Assembly (NCBI GenBank): GCA_029259715.1
Contig: JAJDEP010000003.1
Span: 489,370-553,369 of the forward strand
Length of the DNA: 64,000 nucleotides
Direction: 5' to 3'
DNA from: Planctomycetota bacterium
GTDB lineage: Bacteria > Planctomycetota > B15-G4
Shown here one piece after another: positions 58,902 through 64,000 of this stretch. Made by a program: the position numbers and the translations under genes. Below the pieces are notes generated by a model, which worked only from the letters and a program-made list of their open reading frames with translations, was not told the origin of the DNA and did not search any database. The stretch's first letter is position 1. Each line of letters starts with the position of its first letter.

Positions 58902-60566
58902 CTAGGGCTCGATGGTGACGGCCACGCCCGGGGTGGTCGAGTAGCCGGTGGGCGAGGCGGCGTCGCCGACCAGGGCCTGCAGCGCGAAGGCGATGGCCGG
59001 CAGGCCCGGCGGGAGGGTCGTGGGCAGACTCACGGACCCGTCGCCGGGCCCGCTGCCGTCGAGGACCAACAGCACCTGCGCGCCGAGGATCCCGTCGACC
59101 AGCAGCGTGCATCCGCCGCCGATGGGCGTGGCCCCCGTGTCGAGGCCGATCAGGACCAGGGCCGGCGCCCCGCCGAGACCGCCGGCGAGGACCAGCTCCA
59201 CCGCACCGCCCGGGAACAGGCAGCCCTGCAGGGCCAGGACCGGCGTGATGCCGCCGCTGCCCGGGCAGCCCGCCCCGTAGGGCTCCGACGCGCCGCGCAG
59301 GTCGAACACGGTAACCGAACCGGTGTCGGCGCCCCCCTCGTCGAGGCCCAGCTTGGACGTGACCAACGCGCGGTGTCCGTCGACCAACACGTCGTGGCCG
59401 AACACCTCTACCGGCGAGGGATCGCGCGAGCGCAGCTTGGAGGCTTCGACCCAAGCGCCCCCCGAGAACTCGAACTCGTAGGCCGCGCCGGCGCTGGCCC
59501 CGCCGTCGTCGTCGCCCCAGGCCCCCACCAGCACCCGCCGACCCGAGATGGAGACCGAGGTCCCGAAGAAGTCGCCGGACTCACCGTCGGACGCCGCCAG
59601 CTTGACGCTCTGGGACCACTGGCCGCCGGACTTCAGGAAGACGTAGGCCGCGCCGGTGTTCGGTGACGCGCCATCGGCGACCAGCGCGCCCACCACGGCC
59701 TTGCCGCCGCTGAGGGCCACGTCGAAACCGAAGAAGCTGCCGGCCTTGGGATCGCCGGGCTGCAGCGCCGCGCCGAGCACCCACTCGCCGCCCACGAAGT
59801 CGTACACGTAGGCCGCGCCGGCGCCCGTGCCCACGCCCGCCGTCTCGTTGCGGGCGCCGACCAGGATGCGATCGCCCGACACGGCCACCGAGGTGCCGAA
59901 GTCGCCGTCGGTCTCGGGGGCGGGCGAGATGAGCTTGGCGCTCTCGATCCAGTCGTCGCCGTCGAAGTCGAAGACGTGCACCGAGCCCACGTGCAACTGG
60001 GTGATGTCGAGGCCGTGCCCCTTGTCGGACCCGACCACGATGCGCTGGCCGTCGGTCCACACCGCCGTGCCGAAGAGCGTGTTGTTGAACAGGTCGCTCG
60101 AGAGCAGCTTGGCTTCCTCGGTCCACACGCCGCCGGTCTCGCGGAAGACGTAGAGGGCGCCGGTGCCGTAGCCGGCCTCCTGGTCGTAGCGCGCGCCCAC
60201 GACGGCCACGTCCCCCGACAGCGCCACGGTCAGGCCGAAGCGATCGAGGGTGTCGGCGTCGGAGGCCACCAGCTTGGCCGTCTCCGTCCAGACGCCGCCC
60301 ACTTCCTCGAAGACGTAGGCCGCGCCGGCGTTGGCGGCCGGCACGGCGGCCCGATTGGCGCCCACCAGCATGCGCGCGCCGTCGAGGGCGACGGACACGC
60401 CGAACTGGTCGCCGGCGGCCCCGTCGCTCGCGAACAGCTCGTCCAATTCGCACTGGGCCGCCGCCACCGACGCCATGCCGCCCCACCCCGCGGCGCAGGC
60501 CACCGCCACGACGAGCGACACGAGCCGGGATGCAGACGGGCGGCGGAGAGACGGAGCGCAGGTCAT
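58902..60566 (-). CDS. Secreted FG-GAP/integrin-alpha-like propeller protein with planctomycete tail domain
   Basis: A 554-residue protein with signal peptide LVSLVVAVACAAGWGG...AAA. Seven FG-GAP-like blades repeat VFGTAVWTDGQRIVVGS, GDFGTSVAVSGDRILVGA and DFFGTSVSISGRRVLVGA-type sequences with AAYVF ends. The C-terminal domain (~420-554) begins CPGSGGITPVLALQGC and ends with GYSTTPGVAVTIEP, a domain that recurs at the end of many planctomycete exported proteins. No catalytic site. Adhesion or surface presentation is likely. It is directly upstream of dinB with one base between genes. Confidence 0.88.
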   Translation of the reverse strand: MTCAPSLRRPSASRLVSLVVAVACAAGWGGMASVAAAQCELDELFASDGAAGDQFGVSVALDGARMLVGANRAAVPAANAGAAYVFEEVGGVWTETAKLVASDADTLDRFGLTVALSGDVAVVGARYDQEAGYGTGALYVFRETGGVWTEEAKLLSSDLFNNTLFGTAVWTDGQRIVVGSDKGHGLDITQLHVGSVHVFDFDGDDWIESAKLISPAPETDGDFGTSVAVSGDRILVGARNETAGVGTGAGAAYVYDFVGGEWVLGAALQPGDPKAGSFFGFDVALSGGKAVVGALVADGASPNTGAAYVFLKSGGQWSQSVKLAASDGESGDFFGTSVSISGRRVLVGAWGDDDGGASAGAAYEFEFSGGAWVEASKLRSRDPSPVEVFGHDVLVDGHRALVTSKLGLDEGGADTGSVTVFDLRGASEPYGAGCPGSGGITPVLALQGCLFPGGAVELVLAGGLGGAPALVLIGLDTGATPIGGGCTLLVDGILGAQVLLVLDGSGPGDGSVSLPTTLPPGLPAIAFALQALVGDAASPTGYSTTPGVAVTIEP

Positions 60567-60582
60567 GACGGCGTTGCGGACC

Positions 60583-61389
60583 TCAGTCCTCGTGGCACTC
60601 CATGGAGAGCTTGATCAGCGCGCACATGGCGCCGGTCGGGTCGGCCACGATGCTGAAGCGTCCCACCGTAGGGATGTCCGACGGGGGCACGTGGACCGCC
60701 CCCCCCAACGCCGTGGCCTGGGCCACCGAGGCGTCGCAGTCGTCGACGGTGAAGTACGTCATGTAGTGGGCCGGGGCGCCCTGCCAGCGCTCGTCCATCT
60801 GCAGCATGCCGCCCACGCATTCCTCGTCGGCGAAGAACTCGTGGTAGGCCGCGTCGGTGCCCGCGTTCTTCGACTTCTGGGTCCAGCCGAAGAGGGCGGT
60901 GAGGAAGGCGCCGGACTTACCGACGTCGGCGGACGCCAGCTCGTACCAGCAGGGCACGCCGTGGGTCGGCGCCATGACCGGCGCGCCGACGTGCGAGAGG
61001 GCCTGCCACACCGCGAAGGTGGCGCCGCTCGGCTCCTTGAGCACTGCCATGCGGCCGTGGTCCTGCACGTCCATGGGCGGCACGACGATCTCGCCGCCGA
61101 GGCTCTTGGCCTTCTCGGCCGTGGCGGCCACGTCTTCCACCAGGATGTAGGCCAGCCAGTGCGACGGCACGCCTTCGAACATGGGGCCGTTCATCTGGTA
61201 CATCGCGCCGAACTCACCCTCCGCGCCGGCGACCTTCAGCTTGGTGTAGACGCCCATCTCGGGGCCGAGGTCCTGGTCCTCCGGCTCCCACCCGAGCAGC
61301 GGCAGGTAGAAGGCGCGTGCGGCGGCGGCATCCGTGGTGGCCAACTCGCTCCAGCAGAAGGTGTGCAGGGATCGGCTCGTGGCGGTCAT
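60583..61389 (-). CDS. Tandem VOC-domain protein (glyoxalase-like)
   Basis: About 268 residues; the ATG at 61389 has GAGGAGAAGAGGA upstream. Upstream in-frame codons run across the operator palindrome at 61525-61544, so they are not used. Two VOC units occupy ~5-125 (HTFCWSELATTDAAAARAF; GAMYQMNGPMFEGVPSHWLAYI) and ~140-260 (VPCWYELASADVGKSGAFL; HYMTYFTVDDCDASVAQA). The paired domain layout resembles the CFP30B/hydroxylase-like VOC family of unknown function. The operator matches that before the SRPBCC-WD40 gene, suggesting a shared regulon with ligand- or stress-handling roles. Confidence 0.86.
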   Translation of the reverse strand: MTATSRSLHTFCWSELATTDAAAARAFYLPLLGWEPEDQDLGPEMGVYTKLKVAGAEGEFGAMYQMNGPMFEGVPSHWLAYILVEDVAATAEKAKSLGGEIVVPPMDVQDHGRMAVLKEPSGATFAVWQALSHVGAPVMAPTHGVPCWYELASADVGKSGAFLTALFGWTQKSKNAGTDAAYHEFFADEECVGGMLQMDERWQGAPAHYMTYFTVDDCDASVAQATALGGAVHVPPSDIPTVGRFSIVADPTGAMCALIKLSMECHED

Positions 61390-61524
61390 GTCCTCTTCTC
61401 CTCGGGGACCGGGCGCGGCGGGCCGGGGGCCCGTTCGACCTGTCGGTGGTGGTGGTGGTGTTGTCTGGCCGGCCCCGGAGGAGTCTACGTCGCCCTCGGG
61501 AACCGGGGGCGGCATGGTAGAGCC

Positions 61525-61544
61525 CCTTGAGCGATCGCTCAAGG
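61525..61544. promoter_or_regulatory. Perfect 20-bp palindrome, probable TetR-type operator
   Basis: CCTTGAGCGATCGCTCAAGG is a perfect 20-bp palindrome, 136 bp upstream of the tandem VOC start. Its inner 16 bases differ at one position from the palindrome at 3274-3289. Length and TTGA...TCAA ends are typical of TetR-family dimers. No regulator is encoded next to it. Confidence 0.6.
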
Positions 61545-61612
61545 CGCGCTCGACGAGTGACCGGGGACGGACGGAGCCGCGAGCAGGGTCGGGGCCCGCG
61601 GAACTCAGGAAG

Positions 61613-62863
61613 CTAGCTGCGCTTGCGCCCGGCCGCCGCGCGGGCCTTGCGCGGCGGGGGCGCCGCCCGCGAGAAGTGCCGGGCGAGGGTGTGCAGGAAC
61701 AGCCCCACGTCCGTCACCACCGGCACCGTGTGCGACGAACCGCGGTCGCCCAGCTTGCTCACCACCGCGGGGTTGATGTCGACGCACACCAGGCTCACCG
61801 ACGCGGGGATCATGTTGCCCACCCCGATGCCGTGCAGCATGGTCCCGAAGACCACCACCAGCCCGGCGTTCTTGAGCAGGCGCGCGTAGTCGGCCTGGGC
61901 CTTGATCAGGTCCATCTCGGTGTCGGGCAACGGTCCGTCGTCGCGGATCGAGCCGGCCAGGCTGAACGGCACCCGCGCCTGCACCAGCGCGTGCATCAGG
62001 CCCGTCTTGAGCTTGCCCTTGCGCACGGCCCCGGGAATGCTGCCGCACGAGCGCACCAGGTTGATGGCGCGCATGTGGTTCATGTGGCCGTGGATCACGG
62101 GGTTGCCGCTCTTCTGGCACACGCCGAGGCTGGTGCCGAACACCGCGCTCTCGACGTCGTGCACCGCCAGGGCGTTGCCGGCGAGCAGCGCATCCACGTA
62201 GCCCTTGGTGACGATGCGCCCGAAGGTCTCGGCCTGACCGGAGTGCACCACCACGGGCCCGGCCACCACCACCACCTGCTTGCCCGCGCGCTTGGTCTCC
62301 TTCCACAGCTCGGCCAGGGCTTCGGCCTGGGCCTCCACTCGCCGCTCGCTGGAGATGGCGTTGGACATGAAGGCGAAGTCGCGCGAGTCCCGCTCCTTGG
62401 TGTCGGCCGTGACCGAGACGCCGCCGTGACCCACCACCACCCGCATGCCCCGCGCGAGGTCGCGCAGCTTCACGCACCGCGCACCGCGCCCGCTCACGAC
62501 GATGACGGCATCCATGCGCTGGTCGCGCACGGCCCGCCACTGCCCGTCGAGGCGCACCCGGGTCGGCAGGTTGGTGGAGGAATAGAAGCCCTCGGGGGCC
62601 ACGCCGGCCTTGGGCACCGCGGCCAGGACGGCGTCCTCCTCCTCGCACTCGCTGAAGCCGAGGGCGCCCAGATTGGCCAGGATCGGGGGCAGGCCGGAGG
62701 GCTTGTCCGTGGTCACGTCCATGACCATCCGGCTGGGCTCGTCGACGGTCTGGCCGATGTCGAAGGAGACGATGCGGTAGCGACCGCCCCCCCGGGTGAC
62801 GTCGTCCAGCGCCCGGCTGATGATGCCGGCGTCGATGAGGTGGCCCTGAGCGGTGACGAGCAT
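61613..62863 (-). CDS. TIGR00300/LOR-SDH family protein (nickel-pincer-nucleotide ornithine cyclodeaminase-like)
   Basis: A 416-residue protein with the LOR/SDH conserved region and a Rossmann-like C-terminal half. Recognisable blocks are FDIGQTVDEPSRMVMDV, VVVAGPVVVHSGQAETFGRI, AVHDVESAVFGTSLGV, GHMNHMRAINLVRSCGSI, NAGLVVVFGTMLHGIGVGNM and SLVCVDINPAVVSKLGDRGSSHTVPVVTDVG. Members of this family are described as ornithine cyclodeaminases, with a nickel-pincer cofactor in archaeal representatives, and in cyanobacteria as a domain of arginine dihydrolase. No LarB/C/E cofactor genes are present in the window. Its C-terminus is basic (RKARAAAGRKR). Conversion of ornithine to proline and ammonia is the expected reaction. 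Confidence 0.75.
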   Translation of the reverse strand: MLVTAQGHLIDAGIISRALDDVTRGGGRYRIVSFDIGQTVDEPSRMVMDVTTDKPSGLPPILANLGALGFSECEEEDAVLAAVPKAGVAPEGFYSSTNLPTRVRLDGQWRAVRDQRMDAVIVVSGRGARCVKLRDLARGMRVVVGHGGVSVTADTKERDSRDFAFMSNAISSERRVEAQAEALAELWKETKRAGKQVVVVAGPVVVHSGQAETFGRIVTKGYVDALLAGNALAVHDVESAVFGTSLGVCQKSGNPVIHGHMNHMRAINLVRSCGSIPGAVRKGKLKTGLMHALVQARVPFSLAGSIRDDGPLPDTEMDLIKAQADYARLLKNAGLVVVFGTMLHGIGVGNMIPASVSLVCVDINPAVVSKLGDRGSSHTVPVVTDVGLFLHTLARHFSRAAPPPRKARAAAGRKRS

Positions 62864-62993
62864 GGGCGGAGCTTACCGATTGGGCCGCCCCGCCCCGATC
62901 CCTCAGCGGAGAGGCCGGGCCGGGCGCTTGAACGGCCGTCCGGGGTTTGCGGTGATCGAGGACACCGGCTACGGTCTGCCGCATTCGCCACCC

Positions 62994-63037
62994 AAGGCCG
63001 TCCTCTTTGCGAGGTCGTCCTCCGTGAGGGCGGCCTT
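62994..63037 (+). promoter_or_regulatory. Nested stem-loops in the topA leader
   Basis: AAGGCCGTCCTC (62994-63005) pairs with GAGGGCGGCCTT (63026-63037) with one wobble. Inside, GAGG/CCTC (63011-63022) form a second stem. Alternative pairings of each CCTC with the nearest GAGG are also possible, so two mutually exclusive folds exist. It lies 39 bases before the topA start and could regulate it. Confidence 0.4.
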
Positions 63038-63075
63038 CCGAGAGGCCCGCCCCCTCTCCCGAAACCATCACCCCG

Positions 63076-64000
63076 ATGCCCAAGAGCGACAAACTCAAGG
63101 CGCTGGTGATCGTCGAGTCCCCGGCCAAGGCCCGCACCATCTCGGGCTACCTGGGCGACGACTACGTGGTGGAATCGTCCATCGGGCACATCCGCGACCT
63201 GCCCCAGGGCGCCGCCGAGATCCCGGCCAAGTACAAGGGCGAGTCCTGGGCCTCCCTCGGCGTCGACACCGAGAACGACTTCGCGCCGCTCTACATCGTG
63301 CCGCCCAAGAAGCGCGAGCAGGTCAAGAAGCTGAAGGCCCTGGTCAAGGCGTGCAGCTCCCTCTATCTCGCGACTGATGAAGACCGCGAGGGCGAGTCCA
63401 TCGCCTGGCACCTGGTCGAGGAGCTGAAGCCCAAGGTCCCGGTCCTGCGCATGGTGTTCCACGAGATCACCAAGGCCGCCATCGCCGAGGCCATCTCCAA
63501 GCCCCGCGACGTCGACCGCAATCTGGTCGACGCCCAGGAGGCGCGCCGGGTCCTCGACCGCCTCTACGGCTACGAGGTCTCGCCGGTACTGTGGAAGAAG
63601 ATCATGCCGAAGCTCTCGGCGGGTCGGGTCCAGAGCGTGGCCACGCGCCTCATCGTCGAGCGCGAGCGCGAGCGCATGGCCTTCTCCTCGGCCAGCTACT
63701 GGGACGTCATCGCCGACTTCTTCGCGCCGACGGCGCCGGCCGACGGCGTGCAGGCCATGCAGGCGACCCTGGTGGCCGTCGACGGCAAGCGCCTCGCCAG
63801 CGGCAAGGACTTCGACCAGCAGGGCAAGCTCACCAACGACAAGGTGGTGGTGCTCGATGAGGCCGGCGCCAAGTCCCTCGCCGCGGAGTTGCCCGGCAAC
63901 CCGCTCCACGTCGCTTCCGTCGAGCGCAAGCCCTACCGTCGTTCGCCCGCCTCGCCGTTCATGACCTCGACGCTGCAGCAGGAGGCCAGCCGCAAGCTGC
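63076..64000 (+). CDS. topA: DNA topoisomerase I (type IA), 5' part
   Basis: The first 308 codons are present and the gene runs off the window. The TOPRIM domain shows ALVIVESPAKARTISGYLG and YLATDEDREGESIAWHLVE, with the metal-binding DxD. FHEITKAAI, EARRVLDRLYGYEVSPVLW and GRVQSVATRLIVERERE are family signatures. The last bases encode FMTSTLQQEASRKL, which precedes the active-site Tyr, so the Tyr lies beyond the window. It relaxes negative supercoils. The ATG at 63076 is preceded by a long leader with stem-loops and no clear ribosome binding site. Confidence 0.96.
   Translation, partial: MPKSDKLKALVIVESPAKARTISGYLGDDYVVESSIGHIRDLPQGAAEIPAKYKGESWASLGVDTENDFAPLYIVPPKKREQVKKLKALVKACSSLYLATDEDREGESIAWHLVEELKPKVPVLRMVFHEITKAAIAEAISKPRDVDRNLVDAQEARRVLDRLYGYEVSPVLWKKIMPKLSAGRVQSVATRLIVERERERMAFSSASYWDVIADFFAPTAPADGVQAMQATLVAVDGKRLASGKDFDQQGKLTNDKVVVLDEAGAKSLAAELPGNPLHVASVERKPYRRSPASPFMTSTLQQEASRKL

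Overview
The window is GC-rich, densely coded DNA that reads as a chromosomal segment of a Planctomycetota-like bacterium, probably free-living and aquatic. This assignment is an inference. It rests on a Ser/Thr kinase with a DWG (not DFG) motif and kinesin-light-chain-like TPRs, two FG-GAP propeller proteins (one with a C-terminal domain opening on the CPGSGG signature), non-canonical sulfatase-superfamily lipoproteins, a beta-helix protein, HEAT-repeat and FKBP lipoproteins, and two RNA polymerase sigma factors of the ECF type. No rRNA, tRNA, CRISPR array, insertion sequence or prophage was recognised.

Region 1 (1-4.4 kb) holds a DUF1761 membrane protein, an unusual SRPBCC-WD40 fusion and an EamA transporter. 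A TetR-style palindrome lies in front of the fusion gene, and a near-identical one lies 58 kb away in front of a tandem VOC protein.

Region 2 (4.5-22 kb) is the most coherent system. Genes for a type IV pilus/type II secretion-like machine (two GspG-like pseudopilins, a third atypical pseudopilin, GspF, a PilM-PilN fusion, PilO-like, PilP-like, and a secretin with a TPR tail) run leftward from 13.6 kb. A chemosensory operon runs rightward from 13.8 kb: CheX-like, CheY, the GspE/PilB assembly ATPase, CheA, CheW, a chemoreceptor and a CheR-CheD fusion. The motor ATPase is therefore encoded inside the signalling operon, which suggests a chemosensory-controlled appendage or secretion machine. No CheB, CheZ, PilT or prepilin peptidase is present in the window.

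Region 3 (22-38 kb) carries two sulfatase-superfamily lipoproteins that lack the formylglycine cysteine, a DUF819 transporter, the kinase-TPR protein, an FG-GAP protein with its sigma factor, a triple-FKBP protein, a beta-helix protein with a strikingly cysteine-rich insert (22 Cys in 67 residues), and NAD synthetase.

Region 4 (38-56 kb) has a four-gene leftward operon: a DegT/StrS-fold sugar enzyme with an active-site His, a GT2 glycosyltransferase, a sulfotransferase-like protein and a class IV aminotransferase-like protein. Next to it lies the first of two paralogous GT-C-like membrane proteins, the second following an SGNH hydrolase. HEAT, thioredoxin-TPR, sarcosine-oxidase-like, VOC and Rieske oxygenase genes lie between. 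Together these suggest modification of surface or secreted glycans plus small-molecule catabolism.

Region 5 (55-64 kb) carries an ECF sigma factor, a probable anti-sigma factor and an exported protein in one coupled operon, then DNA polymerase IV, a second FG-GAP protein, the tandem VOC protein, a TIGR00300-type ornithine cyclodeaminase-like protein and the 5' part of topA, which runs off the window.
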